Position numbers and translations under genes: made by a program. A DNA stretch of 64,000 nucleotides from JALHNI01 sp965229305 (GTDB lineage Bacteria; Acidobacteriota; Terriglobia; Bryobacterales; Bryobacteraceae). Below the pieces are notes generated by a model that saw only the letters and a program-made list of their open reading frames with translations, did not search any database and was not told the DNA's origin. The stretch is from NCBI GenBank assembly GCA_965229305.1, contig CBDDIZ010000029.1:62001-126000 (forward strand), given 5' to 3'. Shown here piece by piece: positions 10,403 to 19,504 of this stretch (position 1 is the stretch's first letter; every line of letters begins with the position of its first letter).

Positions 10403-11549
10403 GGAAGCGGCGGATGCGGGCGGCGGCTTCGTTCAGGTTCTCAAGGGAATTGGCCATGGAGAACCGGAGGTAGCCTTCGCCGAAGGCTCCGAAGGAGGTG
10501 CCGGAGAGGCAGGCGACGCCAGCGTTCAAGAGGGCGTCGGCAAGGGGTTTGGACTTCCAGCCAGTGCCGGTGATGTTGGGGAAGGCGTAGAAAGCGCCTT
10601 CGGGGACCTGGCAGCGGATGCCGGGGATCGTGTTCAGTTCGCGGACAAAGAGATCACGGCGGGTGTGGAATTCGCGCACCATTTTGACGGCGTCGTCCTG
10701 GGGACCGGTAATGGCGGCGAGGCCGGCGCGCTGGGTGAAGCTGGCCGTGCAGGAGTTCGAATTCACCATCAGCATGTTGACGGCATCGGCCATCCAGGTG
10801 GGCATGACGCCGTAGCCCAGGCGCCAACCGGTCATGGCGTAGATCTTGGAGAAGCCGTCGAGGATGATCGTACGTTCGGCCATGCCGGGGACGCTGGCGA
10901 TGGAGAGCGGGCGCTCACCGTAATAAATGCGCGAGTAGATTTCGTCGGAGAGGACCACGATGTCGCGCTCGCGGACGAGGTCGGCGATGGCGCGGATGTC
11001 TTCGGCGGGGATGACGCCGCCGGTGGGGTTCTGCGGCGAGTTGAGGATGAGCATCTTGGTTTTGTCCGTGATGCGGTCGCGCAGGACGTTGAGGTCGAAG
11101 CTGAAGCTGCGTTCTTCGATGAGCGGCACGGGGACGGGGGTTCCACCGGCGAACTTGATCATACTTTCGTAGATCGGGAAGCCAGGGTTGGGATAGAGGA
11201 CCTCGTCGCCGGGTTCGACGAAGGCGAGGATGGGGAAGAAGATGATGGGCTTGCCGCCGGGGACGACGCAGACGTTCTCGGCGGCGACGGAGATGCCGCG
11301 CGTCTCGGCGACGTGAGCGGCGAGGGCAGCGCGGAATTCGGGGTCTCCGGGCGTGGGGCCGTAGTGGGTGTAGCCGGCGTCGAGGGCGGCTTTGCCGGCG
11401 GCGACGATGTGGGCGGGGGTTTCGAAGTCGGGTTCGCCGATCTCGAGGTGGATGATGTGCTGGCCCTTGGCTTCGAGAGCGCGAGCTTTCTGGAGGACTT
11501 CAAAGGCGCCCTCTCCGCTCAAGCGGCTCATGCGTTCGGCGAGTTTCAT
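10392..11549 (-). CDS. PLP-dependent aminotransferase, class I/II (aspartate aminotransferase-like)
   Basis: 385 residues. Class I fold I features are LEIGEPDFETPAHI near residue 37, YTHYGPTPGDPEFR, LNSPQNPTGGVIP, VVLSDEIYSRIYYG (PLP-binding Asp and Tyr) and the lysine motif LDGFSKIYAMTGWRLGY, where the Lys forms the Schiff base. The final Arg of LRFSMANS is the usual carboxylate-binding residue. It should transfer amino groups between an L-amino acid and a 2-oxo acid; aspartate, alanine or methionine are all possible substrates. A ribosome site-like GGAGAA lies about six bases before the ATG at 11549. Confidence 0.92.
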   Translation of the reverse strand: MKLAERMSRLSGEGAFEVLQKARALEAKGQHIIHLEIGEPDFETPAHIVAAGKAALDAGYTHYGPTPGDPEFRAALAAHVAETRGISVAAENVCVVPGGKPIIFFPILAFVEPGDEVLYPNPGFPIYESMIKFAGGTPVPVPLIEERSFSFDLNVLRDRITDKTKMLILNSPQNPTGGVIPAEDIRAIADLVRERDIVVLSDEIYSRIYYGERPLSIASVPGMAERTIILDGFSKIYAMTGWRLGYGVMPTWMADAVNMLMVNSNSCTASFTQRAGLAAITGPQDDAVKMVREFHTRRDLFVRELNTIPGIRCQVPEGAFYAFPNITGTGWKSKPLADALLNAGVACLSGTSFGAFGEGYLRFSMANSLENLNEAAARIRRFLTS

Positions 11550-11711
11550 GCGGTTCTCCGGGGTGTGCGGGTCAAAATGACGAAACGAACCCGGGAGTTA
11601 TTGATTCAATGAGAGTTAGCTATTTTCCACAGCCAACGGCGAACTCAGCCGGGGTCTAGAGTTCAGGATAGCAGGCGGGCGAGAGCGCTTGGTGGTAAAC
11701 GGATGAAAACG

Positions 11712-11936
11712 CTAAGGAATTTTGGCGGGAACGGGGGCTCGGCGAAAGATGAAAACGCCGTCGCGGGTTTCGGCGAGTTCCACGGGGTCGCCGATGGAGA
11801 CGCGGTCGCCTTCGGCGCGCCCGGTGACGCGGCGTCCGTCGGCGAGATCGATCATCACGAGCTGGTAGGGGGCGAGATCGAGCAGCGCGGCCGGCGGCAT
11901 GTGAACCACGGTTTCCGTGTAGACGGTGCCTTGCAT
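11712..11936 (-). CDS. DUF35-type OB-fold protein, OB domain only
   Basis: 74 residues: a short strand-rich protein with GTVYTETVVHMPPAALLDLAP, YQLVMIDLADGRRVTGRAE, VSIGDPVEL and FIFRRAP. This is the pattern of the C-terminal OB domain of Zn-ribbon/OB proteins (DUF35) that partner thiolases and acyl-CoA enzymes. The N-terminal zinc-ribbon with its cysteines is absent, so the protein is shorter than usual. It is divergent from the lipase gene at 11968. No thiolase is nearby, so its partner is not identifiable here. Confidence 0.7.
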   Translation of the reverse strand: MQGTVYTETVVHMPPAALLDLAPYQLVMIDLADGRRVTGRAEGDRVSIGDPVELAETRDGVFIFRRAPVPAKIP

Positions 11937-11967
11937 TTGAGAAACAGTTTATCGCTAAGCTGGGGGT

Positions 11968-13470
11968 GTGTTGAAGCGGTGGTGGGTCCTGTGGGGGATG
12001 GCGGCGATGGCGTGGGGGCAGCGTCCGCCGGTGGTGCTGGTGGATGGCTTTCATCTGCTGTGCCAGCGGGAGAATCTCGTCTCGACGTCAGAGTTTGGGG
12101 AGCTCGAGAAGCGGCTGAATGACCAAGGGGTGGCGACGCGCTTCTTCGGATCGTGCACGGTGAATGCGGGCGCTTCGATTGAGGAGTTGGGCAACGCGCT
12201 GGGCGAGTTGATTCGAGGGATGAATTCGCAGCAGGTAGATGTGGTGAGCCACAGCATGGGTGGGCTGGTGGTGCGGTCCTATCTGGCCGGCAAGCAGACG
12301 CCGGCGGGGGTGTTTGTGCCGCCGCCCGATCCGCGGATCCGGCGCTGGGTGGCGATGGCGACGCCGAACTTTGGGGCGCTCATTCCGAGCATCGCGTTGC
12401 CGTTTCTGCCCAGTGTGCGGGCACGGCAGATGGTGCCGGGGAACCAGTTTCTCTTCGATCTGGCAACGTGGAATCAGAACCAGGATGATTTGCGGGGGGT
12501 GGAGACGGTGGCGATCGTGGGGAATGCGGGGGGCGTGGGGCCACTGGCGGGGTCGAACGACGGGACGGTGGCGGTGACCTCGGCGTCGTTCTCCTTTGCC
12601 CTGCCGGATGAACGGACGCGAGTGGTGCCATACTGTCATGGCGCCGGCGATCTGACGTCGATCCTGGGGTTGGGTTGCGAGGCGCCCCCGCTCGCGAAGA
12701 TTCAGACCGACAATCCGTTGAGTTGGCAAATCATCGACTCGTTCCTCTCTGGAACGGAACGGTGGAAAACGTTGGGACGCGCGCCGAGTGAGGATCCGTA
12801 TCTCTCGAAGGTGGGCGGCGTCTTGCGGCAGATGCGGGATCGGGACGATGCGGCATTGGGGAATCTGAGCGATACGCCCTTGACGACGAATGCGCCGCGC
12901 AAGGGCGGCTACAGCGTGATGATCGACAAGCCGGGTCCGGTGGTGGCGTTGGTTTGCCCATCCGCGGCACGGCTGGGGTCTTTGACGTTGGCGCCGCGGA
13001 TGCTGATCTCGGTCTACGGGACGGGATTGAGGGCGAGCATGGTGACGCTGAATGGGTCGGGGCTGCCGGTGAGCTTCAATAGCGACAACCAGATCAACGC
13101 GCTGCTGCCGGCCGTGGGTCAGGGGCTGGCCAAACTGACGGTGAGCAATGCGCAGGGGGCGCAGTCGGTGAACGTGAATCTGGAGAACGCGGTGCCCGCG
13201 GTGTTCACGCTGAATGGGTCGGGGACGGGCGCGGCGGCGGCGATTCAGACGGAAGACTATCTTTCGCTGTATCTGACTGGGCTGGGGATGACAGTGACCT
13301 CGCCGGTGGTGGAACTGAATGGGCAGCGCTTGCCGGTGACGTACGCGGGCGTGGCGCCTGGCTACGACGGTCTGGACCAGATCAACGTACGACTGCCCTC
13401 CGCGCAGGCGAGGGGCACGATTACGGTGAGGGTGGGTAACCGGACCAGCAACTTAGTGACCATCCCTTAG
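11968..13470 (+). CDS. Exported lipase-like alpha/beta hydrolase fused to TIGR03437 C-terminal module
   Basis: 500 residues from a GTG start; a signal peptide (MLKRWWVLWGMAAMAWG) is followed by PPVVLVDGFHLL and VDVVSHSMGGLVVRSYLAG, where SHSMGGL is the GxSxG nucleophile elbow of lipases/PGAP1-like hydrolases. From about residue 325 to the end the protein switches to a beta-rich module: LAPRMLISVYGTGL, VSFNSDNQINALLP, LYLTGLGMTV, VAPGYDGLDQINVRLP and a terminal SNLVTIP. This matches TIGR03437, found in exported Solibacter-type proteins, and supports the taxonomic guess. It probably acts on ester lipids outside the cytoplasm. A -10-like TAAGCT lies six bases before the start. Confidence 0.85.
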   Translation: MLKRWWVLWGMAAMAWGQRPPVVLVDGFHLLCQRENLVSTSEFGELEKRLNDQGVATRFFGSCTVNAGASIEELGNALGELIRGMNSQQVDVVSHSMGGLVVRSYLAGKQTPAGVFVPPPDPRIRRWVAMATPNFGALIPSIALPFLPSVRARQMVPGNQFLFDLATWNQNQDDLRGVETVAIVGNAGGVGPLAGSNDGTVAVTSASFSFALPDERTRVVPYCHGAGDLTSILGLGCEAPPLAKIQTDNPLSWQIIDSFLSGTERWKTLGRAPSEDPYLSKVGGVLRQMRDRDDAALGNLSDTPLTTNAPRKGGYSVMIDKPGPVVALVCPSAARLGSLTLAPRMLISVYGTGLRASMVTLNGSGLPVSFNSDNQINALLPAVGQGLAKLTVSNAQGAQSVNVNLENAVPAVFTLNGSGTGAAAAIQTEDYLSLYLTGLGMTVTSPVVELNGQRLPVTYAGVAPGYDGLDQINVRLPSAQARGTITVRVGNRTSNLVTIP

Positions 13471-13472
13471 TT

Positions 13473-13502
13473 GCAGTGACGGGCCTGGAGGCCCGTCACT
13501 GC
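13473..13502. terminator. Perfect 14-bp hairpin between convergent genes
   Basis: Arms at 13473-13486 and 13489-13502 are perfectly complementary and form a 14-bp GC-rich stem. It lies directly after the lipase stop and 20 bases before the end of the convergent M20 gene. It has no U-tract on either strand, so it may act as a bidirectional or weak terminator, or as an mRNA 3'-end stabiliser. Confidence 0.6.
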
Positions 13503-13521
13503 TGAGCGGTTGGGCGACTCG

Positions 13522-14922
13522 TTACTTCGTGGCGGCGACTTCAAGGACCGAATACCAGAGGAACTGGACGAGGCCGTAGAGAGAGTCCTCGGCGAGACGC
13601 TCGACGTCGCTGTGCCAGCCGTGTTCGGCGAACTCGGCTTCGTCGAAGCGGGGGCCGATGCCGTAGGCTTGGACACCGCGGGCGCGGAGTTGGGCAAGGT
13701 CCGTGGCGCCGGTGACCATGCCGGGGACGGTGATGGCGCCGGGGTACAGGCGGCGCTGGGTTTTCTCGAGAGCGCGGAACATGTCGCTGTCGAGGCGGCT
13801 GGGCGGGGCGGAGGGACGGCCGGCGGGCGCGGGGACGATCTTCACGGCCGGGTCATTGATGATGCGGGCCATCTGGGCGTAGAAGGCGGTCATGTCTTCG
13901 TCGGGGAGCGCGCGGATGTCGAGCATGGCTTCGGCCTGGGAGGGGATGACGTTCTCGCGGAAGCCGGCGGTGAGCATGGTGGGCGAGATGGAGGTGCGGA
14001 GGACGGAGTACTTGCCGAGGTCGTGCTGGGCGAAGTAGTTCTGGATGGCAGCGGACTTCTGGGGGTCGACCAGGCCGTTGTAGCGGGCGGCTTCCGCGGG
14101 CGGGCTGATGGTGGCGAGACGTTCGAAGAACGTACGGGTGACGTCGTTCAAGCGCATGGGCGGCTCCCACTGGCCGATGCGGCTGACGGCGGTCGACAGA
14201 TGGACGACGGCGTTGTCGCGACGGGGACGCGAGCCATGTCCGGAGGTGCCGGTAGAGACGAGCTTGGCGCGGCGCGGAACCTTCTCGCTGGCAGCGACTT
14301 CGACGAAGCGCACCTTGCCGTTCTCGGAGTGGACGAAGCCGCCTTCGGCGAGAGCGTACTCGGCTTCGATGTCGGCCCAGTGCTCGTTGACGAGGAAGTC
14401 GATGCCGACGTTGGTGGGCCCGGTGGAGCTCTCTTCGCTGGCTTCGGCGAGGAAGATGACGTCGCGATCGAGGGGGACGCGAAGGCGCTTGAGTTGCAGC
14501 ATGAGCATGACGCCGGCGGTGACGCAGTCCTTGTTGTCGGTGGTGCCGCGGCCCCAGATGAAGCCGTCGCGGCGGACGGCGCCGAAGGGGTCGACGGGCC
14601 ATTTTTCACGCTGGACGCCGACGGTGTCGGTGTGACCGAGGATGAGGATGGGGCGTTTGGTTCCGTTGCCTTTCAGGCGGGCGACGAGGTTGGCGCGGTT
14701 CGGGTCCTTCGCGAAGATCTGGTAGGGAATGCCTTCGCGATCGAACTGGGCCCTAAGGTAGTTGACGACCTGGGTCTCGTTGCCAGGCGGATTGCTGGTG
14801 TCGAAACGAACGATGGCCTGGAAGTGCTGGAGCGCTTCGGCCTTCGCTTTCTCCCAATCGACGACGGGTTCGGCGGCGGGGAGCGCCAGGGCCGAAAGAA
14901 GGACAACCAGCAAGCGACGCAT
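13522..14922 (-). CDS. M20-family metallopeptidase, exported
   Basis: 466 residues with a signal peptide (MRRLLVVLLSALALPAAEP). The two-zinc M20 site is readable: LILGHTDTV (His and Asp), FIWGRGTTDNKDC (bridging Asp), FLAEASEESS (catalytic Glu pair), ALAEGG and the late His in EHGWHSDVE. The dimerisation domain sits between about residues 230 and 340. Family members remove single amino acids from peptides or deacylate N-acyl amino acids; which one is unclear. An extended -10-like element (TGCTACCAT) ends seven bases before the ATG. It is separate from the LolA-like and M16 genes behind it on the same strand, which are only about 20 bases upstream. Confidence 0.9.
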   Translation of the reverse strand: MRRLLVVLLSALALPAAEPVVDWEKAKAEALQHFQAIVRFDTSNPPGNETQVVNYLRAQFDREGIPYQIFAKDPNRANLVARLKGNGTKRPILILGHTDTVGVQREKWPVDPFGAVRRDGFIWGRGTTDNKDCVTAGVMLMLQLKRLRVPLDRDVIFLAEASEESSTGPTNVGIDFLVNEHWADIEAEYALAEGGFVHSENGKVRFVEVAASEKVPRRAKLVSTGTSGHGSRPRRDNAVVHLSTAVSRIGQWEPPMRLNDVTRTFFERLATISPPAEAARYNGLVDPQKSAAIQNYFAQHDLGKYSVLRTSISPTMLTAGFRENVIPSQAEAMLDIRALPDEDMTAFYAQMARIINDPAVKIVPAPAGRPSAPPSRLDSDMFRALEKTQRRLYPGAITVPGMVTGATDLAQLRARGVQAYGIGPRFDEAEFAEHGWHSDVERLAEDSLYGLVQFLWYSVLEVAATK

Positions 14923-14929
14923 ACCGGAG

Positions 14930-14938
14930 ATGGTAGCA
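14930..14938 (-). promoter_or_regulatory. Extended -10 element before the M20 gene
   Basis: On the minus strand the sequence reads TGCTACCAT, with the TACCAT hexamer at 14930-14935 and the TGn at 14936-14938, ending seven bases before the start codon at 14922. This is one of several such short-spacing sites in the window and would give a leaderless or near-leaderless mRNA. No good -35 is visible. Confidence 0.4.
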
Positions 14939-14943
14939 GTCTG

Positions 14944-15771
14944 TTAGAGGACTTCGAGGTTGGCCGGGATGCTGAAGTACGCGTCGGTGAGACCGGTGTT
15001 GATCTTGACGTCGTCGGCGAACATCTCGAAGATCTTGTCGCCGTTCCGGTGCCGCGTGTAGACGAGCGGCCATTGTACGCCGTTGCCGACGTCGCGGTAC
15101 TTGTCGAAGGTGGCGATCTCTTCGTCGTTGTCGCCGCGATCCTTGTTACGGCGCGTGAAGCGCTGCTTCATCGGGAACTTGGTGGAGCGATGGAAGAAGA
15201 CTGTGGTGACCAGGTTATCGGCGTCGGTGAAGTTGACGATTTCCATGGGCTGGTAGTCGACGACGTCCGAGCGCTGGTGCTCGATGATCAGGCCCTGCTC
15301 GCCAAGGCGCTGCCGAAGCAGGTAGAGGATGTTGCGGCGGGTGGAGTCGCGGTAACGCTCGGTGGTGGTTTTGTCGAGTTCCTTGGCGCCCCGGTAGGTG
15401 ACGTCGTAGGCCTTGTCCTCGAGATACAGGTAGAACGGGAGATCGTCGAGCTGTTTGTCCTTGCGGGCGAAGGACTGCCGCTCACGCTGGCCGAAGAAGC
15501 CGGCGAGGGGCGGCTGTGGACGGAGCAGGTAGCGAGTGGCGATGCGGGCGCGGGAGAGTCCGGTGAGACGCGAGTTGTAGAACGAGTAGGCGCGGCCGTT
15601 CTCCACGCGGTCCTGCATGTTGAGGTAGCTCTGCCCGCCTAAGGCAGCGAGCGCCTCGTCCACCACCTGCCGGCCGCGTTGTTCAATCTTCGACTGGCCG
15701 CGGATGATGAACGGCGCCGCTAACGGGGCGGCGACGGCGGTGAGAAGCTGACGGCGAGTGGTGGTGGACAT
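14944..15771 (-). CDS. LolA-like secreted protein
   Basis: 275 residues. The N-terminus has TTTRRQLLTAVAAPLAAP, a Tat-like or Sec signal. The mature part resembles outer-membrane lipoprotein carrier folds: EALAALGGQSYLNMQDRVENG near the start, a long beta-rich middle, and FDKYRDVGNGVQWPLVYTRH, DDVKINTGLTDAYF at the end. The last block is clearly similar to the C-terminal extension of the neighbouring inactive M16 protein (FRDIGGGLKYPFKSQV and MKANIGLKAEDLS). The gene lies 12 bases after that M16 gene, so the two are co-transcribed and share a module. A function in binding lipid or lipoprotein is inference. Confidence 0.75.
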   Translation of the reverse strand: MSTTTRRQLLTAVAAPLAAPFIIRGQSKIEQRGRQVVDEALAALGGQSYLNMQDRVENGRAYSFYNSRLTGLSRARIATRYLLRPQPPLAGFFGQRERQSFARKDKQLDDLPFYLYLEDKAYDVTYRGAKELDKTTTERYRDSTRRNILYLLRQRLGEQGLIIEHQRSDVVDYQPMEIVNFTDADNLVTTVFFHRSTKFPMKQRFTRRNKDRGDNDEEIATFDKYRDVGNGVQWPLVYTRHRNGDKIFEMFADDVKINTGLTDAYFSIPANLEVL

Positions 15772-15783
15772 GCGGCGCGGCGA

Positions 15784-17928
15784 CTACTCCTTCTTCGAAA
15801 GGTCTTCGGCCTTCAAGCCGATGTTGGCCTTCATTTCGGCAACGGTCATGTCGCTGACGACTTTGCCGCCCTGCGTGACTTGCGACTTGAACGGGTACTT
15901 GAGGCCGCCGCCGATGTCGCGGAAGTCCGAGTAGGCCGTTTCGATCAGCACGGGGCCTTGCGGTCCGGTGATCTGCATCACGCTTTTGGCGGGCAGCCCG
16001 GAGGATTCATCCACCACGAGCTTAGCCATCAACGGTCCTTCCGTGATCTCGAGAGTTCCGTTGCCAGCATAGTTGACGTTGCGGCCCTGGACTTGGTTGC
16101 TGCGGAGAAGGTTGAACAGATCGGCGAAGAGCTGCTGCTGGATCTGCAGGGCGCCGGAGCCGGTGAGGGGCTGCTCGCCCTGAGGCGCTTTCACCCAGCC
16201 CTGCTGGCCGTCAAAGAACGAGGTGATCTTGCCGAAGGGCAAGGTGACGTCCTGACGGAGGAGGCCCGGGGGCATCCACTGGTTCTTTTGCTGGACGGCC
16301 ATGCCGTTGCCCATCTTGGAGTCGACCACCTGGATATAGTCCTTGAGGGCGGAGAGGTTCTGGGCTCCGCCGATGGATGCGGCGGCTTTGTTGAGAAGGT
16401 CGCGGCCTTTGGCGAGCGAGCCGGAATCGCTCTTGGCGGAGGCCTGCTTGGGCTGGGGGATGGTGATGTCGAGCTTTTCGACCGGCATGCCGAGGCTCTT
16501 GAAGTCTTTGCCGCCCATCTTCTTGGGGTCGCCGACGGCGACGACGGTGAAGTTTTCGGGCTTGATGTAGTTCTTGGCGACGCGGAGGACGTCGGCCTTA
16601 GTGACGGCTTCAAGGCTCTTCTTGTATTGGTTGAGGAAGTCAGAGGGGTAGCCGAAGTAGTCGTAGGTGACCATGCGGTTGAGGGTCTTCACCGGCGAGT
16701 CAAAGTTGAAGACGAAGCTGTTGAGGGCGGTGTTCTTGGCGGTGGCGAGTTCCTGGTCCGTCACTTCGAGGGTGCGGAGCTTGGAGACTTCTTCCTGGAT
16801 GGCGCTCAAGGCATCGATGGTGTACTTGCCTTCGATGCTGCCGCCGATGACAAACGTGCCGGGGTGGTTGTAGTTGGCGCCCCAGTTCGAGTAGATCGAG
16901 TAGGCGGCACCCATCTCGGAACGGATCTTGCGCATGAGGCGGCTGGGGAAGCCGCCGCCGAGGATGGCGGTGGTGACTTCGAGGGCGGGATAGTCGGGGT
17001 CGTTCAGCTTGCCGGCAAGGTGACCGATGCGAATGAAGGTCTGGGTGACGTCCGTCTTTTCGACGAACTGGACGGCGTGGTGCGGCGGCTGATTCACCTG
17101 GGGCATGGGCGGGACGGGGTCACGCTTGACGGTCCAGTTGGCGAAGAGCTTCTCGAGCTTGGCGCGCATGTCGGCAGACTTGAAGTCGCCGGTGACCGAG
17201 AGCATGATGTTGGCCGGGAAGAAGTAGCGGTCGTAGAACTTCACCATGTCGTCGCGGGTGATGTTGTTGAGGGTGGCGTACTCGACCTGCATGCCGTAGG
17301 GCGTGTCCTTGCCGTAGAGGGTACGGGCGAACTCGCGGCCGGCGATGTCGCCGGCGTCGTCGTTGCGGCGGGAAATGCCACTCCGCTCGCGAATGAGGGC
17401 ATTGTCGATCTTGTCCTGGCGGAAGGCGGGCTGGGTGAGGACTTCGGCGAAGAGGGCCATCACCTGGTCCGAAGTTTCGGCGAGTGCGGAGAAGCCGACG
17501 TTGCCGGAGGTTTCGCCGATGGACGATTCGACTGAGCCCGCGATGCCTTCGAGGGCTTCGTTGATTTGCTCCTGCGTCTTGGCCTTGGTGCCGCCGCTGC
17601 GAATCAGATTGCCGGTGAGGTCGGCGAGGCCGGCCTTCTCTTTCGGGTCAAAGAGGTTGCCGACGCGAACGAGGGCGCGGCCGGAGATCAGGGGCAGTTC
17701 GTGATTCTCGAGCAGATAAACGCGCATGCCGTTCGAGAGGGTGAACTTCTCGACTTGGGGGATTTCGACGTCGCGCAAGGGCGGGAACTTGAGGTTCTTG
17801 TACTTGCTGGCCGAAGCGGTGGCCGCGGCGGCCGAGCCTTTCTTGCGGGCTGGCTTGGCCTGGCCAAAGACCATCGACACGGCGATGGCGGAGACGAGAA
17901 GGGTGCGGGACAGGGTCACCGGGAACAT
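15784..17928 (-). CDS. M16-family peptidase homologue, inactive type, with C-terminal LolA-like extension
   Basis: 714 residues. A signal peptide is followed by two M16 halves: SNGMRVYLLENHELPLISG, then ALVRVGNLFDPKEKAGLADLT and, in the second half, AILGGGFPSRLMRKIRSEMG with the family R/Y-type motif. In place of the HxxEH zinc signature the sequence reads LADLTGNLI, so the zinc site is missing and the subunit should be catalytically dead. After about residue 500 there is an added domain of roughly 200 residues resembling the LolA-like protein next door. In known two-subunit M16 enzymes a dead subunit pairs with a live one; the live partner is the gene 4 bases upstream. Confidence 0.88.
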   Translation of the reverse strand: MFPVTLSRTLLVSAIAVSMVFGQAKPARKKGSAAAATASASKYKNLKFPPLRDVEIPQVEKFTLSNGMRVYLLENHELPLISGRALVRVGNLFDPKEKAGLADLTGNLIRSGGTKAKTQEQINEALEGIAGSVESSIGETSGNVGFSALAETSDQVMALFAEVLTQPAFRQDKIDNALIRERSGISRRNDDAGDIAGREFARTLYGKDTPYGMQVEYATLNNITRDDMVKFYDRYFFPANIMLSVTGDFKSADMRAKLEKLFANWTVKRDPVPPMPQVNQPPHHAVQFVEKTDVTQTFIRIGHLAGKLNDPDYPALEVTTAILGGGFPSRLMRKIRSEMGAAYSIYSNWGANYNHPGTFVIGGSIEGKYTIDALSAIQEEVSKLRTLEVTDQELATAKNTALNSFVFNFDSPVKTLNRMVTYDYFGYPSDFLNQYKKSLEAVTKADVLRVAKNYIKPENFTVVAVGDPKKMGGKDFKSLGMPVEKLDITIPQPKQASAKSDSGSLAKGRDLLNKAAASIGGAQNLSALKDYIQVVDSKMGNGMAVQQKNQWMPPGLLRQDVTLPFGKITSFFDGQQGWVKAPQGEQPLTGSGALQIQQQLFADLFNLLRSNQVQGRNVNYAGNGTLEITEGPLMAKLVVDESSGLPAKSVMQITGPQGPVLIETAYSDFRDIGGGLKYPFKSQVTQGGKVVSDMTVAEMKANIGLKAEDLSKKE

Positions 17929-17932
17929 GGGA

Positions 17933-19438
17933 TTACTTAGCCTCCTTGGCGGCCGGGGCCATGAAGGCGACCGTGCGGCCCTTTTCCGTGAAGTAGGTTT
18001 TGGCGACGCGCTGGACGTCGGCCGCGGTGATCTTGTCGAGTTCGTCGAGCTGGGTGACCAGCTTTTTCCAACTGCCGTAGCTGACGTGCGCGGCGGCCAA
18101 GGCGTTGGCCATGCCCATGTTGGAGGCGAGGCCGCGGATGAGGCCGGCGCGAACGTTGATCTTGACGCGCTTGAGCGTGGCGTCGTCGACGGGCTCTTTC
18201 TTCAGCTTTTCGACGATTTCGTAGGTGGCCTTTTCGGTTTCCTCGATGGTCTTGCCCTGGTTGGGGACCACGAACAGGATGTAGAGGCTATCCTGCTTGC
18301 CGCCGGGGAAGGTGGCGTAAGCGGCAGCGCCCAAGGCGATCTTCTTTTCTTCGACGAGCTCTTTGTACATGCGGCCGGTGCGGCCTTGGGAGAGGACGCC
18401 GGAGATGACGTCGAAGACGGGATCGTCGGCGTGGAGGTTATCGGGGCGTTTGTAGCCGATGGCGAGCATGGGCTGCGATTCGGTTTCGATGGCGACGCGC
18501 TTTTCGCCACGCTGCTCCTGCTCCTTGGTGATCACGGGGGGCGGGAGAGGCCCGGCGGGCATGGGGCCGAAGTACTTGGTGGCGAGGGCTTTCACTTCGG
18601 TGGGGTTGACGTCGCCAGCAACGACGATGGTGATGTTGCCGGGGACGTAGTAGGTCTTGCGGAAGGCGAGCGCATCGCCGACGCGAAGGTTCTCGATGTC
18701 GGAGGGGATACCGGCGTAGCCAACGTGGTAGGGGCTATCGGCGAAGGCGGTGTTCATCAGCGCGGTGACGAGTTGGCCCTGGGGGTCGCTTTCGACGCGC
18801 ATGGCGTACTCGTTGCGGACGACGCCGCGCTCTTTGTAGAACTCGCGAAAGACGGGGTTGATGAAGCGGTCGGCTTCGAGCATGAACCACATTTCGAGGC
18901 GGTTGGCCGGGAGGCTCATGAAGTAGACGGTGGAGTCCATGGAGGTGCCGGCGTTGAGGCCGACGGCGCCGTTCTCTTCCACCATGCGGGTGAAGGCGTC
19001 CTGTTCGACGTAGGAGAAGCTTTTGTCGATGGCGGACTTGAGATCAGCTTCGAGCTGCTTGATCTTGGCCTGGTCGGCGCGGGGACCCTTGCGGCGTTCC
19101 TCTTCGAGGGAGTCGTAGGTCTTTTCGACAGCGTCATTGGCGGCCTTTTCGGCGACGTAGTTCTTGCTGCCGATGGAGGGGGTGCCCTTGAAGGCCATGT
19201 GCTCGAACATGTGGGCGATACCGGCCTTACCCGCGGGGTCGTTGGCGGCACCGGCGTTGACGTAGCTCAAACCGGCGAAGACGGGGGCGGTGTGGCGCTC
19301 GAGGACGATGAAGTGCAAGCCGTTGGGCAGGTCAAACTCGGTAACGCGTTTTTCGAGGTCGGCCAGGTTCTGGGCCGGGAGGGTCAAGGCAGACGCCAGC
19401 GCGCCGAGGAGGACTCGGCGAGAGAGGCTATTACTCAT
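17933..19438 (-). CDS. M16-family zinc peptidase, active subunit
   Basis: 501 residues with a signal peptide (SRRVLLGALASALTLPAQ). The inverted zinc motif HxxEH is intact as H76-M-F-E-H80 within GIAHMFEHMAFKGT, and the third ligand is probably the Glu in RGVVRNEYAMR. The second M16 half begins about residue 255 (PPPVITKEQEQRGEKRVAIE). Such periplasmic pitrilysin-like proteases degrade or process peptides. It precedes the inactive M16 homologue by four bases on the same strand, so an active/inactive heterodimer is the likely product, as in mitochondrial processing peptidase. Confidence 0.92.
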   Translation of the reverse strand: MSNSLSRRVLLGALASALTLPAQNLADLEKRVTEFDLPNGLHFIVLERHTAPVFAGLSYVNAGAANDPAGKAGIAHMFEHMAFKGTPSIGSKNYVAEKAANDAVEKTYDSLEEERRKGPRADQAKIKQLEADLKSAIDKSFSYVEQDAFTRMVEENGAVGLNAGTSMDSTVYFMSLPANRLEMWFMLEADRFINPVFREFYKERGVVRNEYAMRVESDPQGQLVTALMNTAFADSPYHVGYAGIPSDIENLRVGDALAFRKTYYVPGNITIVVAGDVNPTEVKALATKYFGPMPAGPLPPPVITKEQEQRGEKRVAIETESQPMLAIGYKRPDNLHADDPVFDVISGVLSQGRTGRMYKELVEEKKIALGAAAYATFPGGKQDSLYILFVVPNQGKTIEETEKATYEIVEKLKKEPVDDATLKRVKINVRAGLIRGLASNMGMANALAAAHVSYGSWKKLVTQLDELDKITAADVQRVAKTYFTEKGRTVAFMAPAAKEAK

Positions 19439-19504
19439 GGGAAAGGGTCTCCAAATCGGTCAGGACTTTCTTCAGTTTACGCGAATCGGTTACGCTCAGG
19501 GAGC

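Noticed and set aside
13510..15642. A 710-codon open frame on the plus strand across the M20 and LolA-like genes
   Set aside because: It is antisense to two well-supported genes, has no domain or signal, and is rich in Gly, Asp and Val as expected for a GC-rich shadow frame.
17726..19504. A long upstream extension of the thioesterase frame
   Set aside because: It is antisense to the M16 genes. The family begins only a few residues before RVRYAETDQMG, which fixes the start at 19505.
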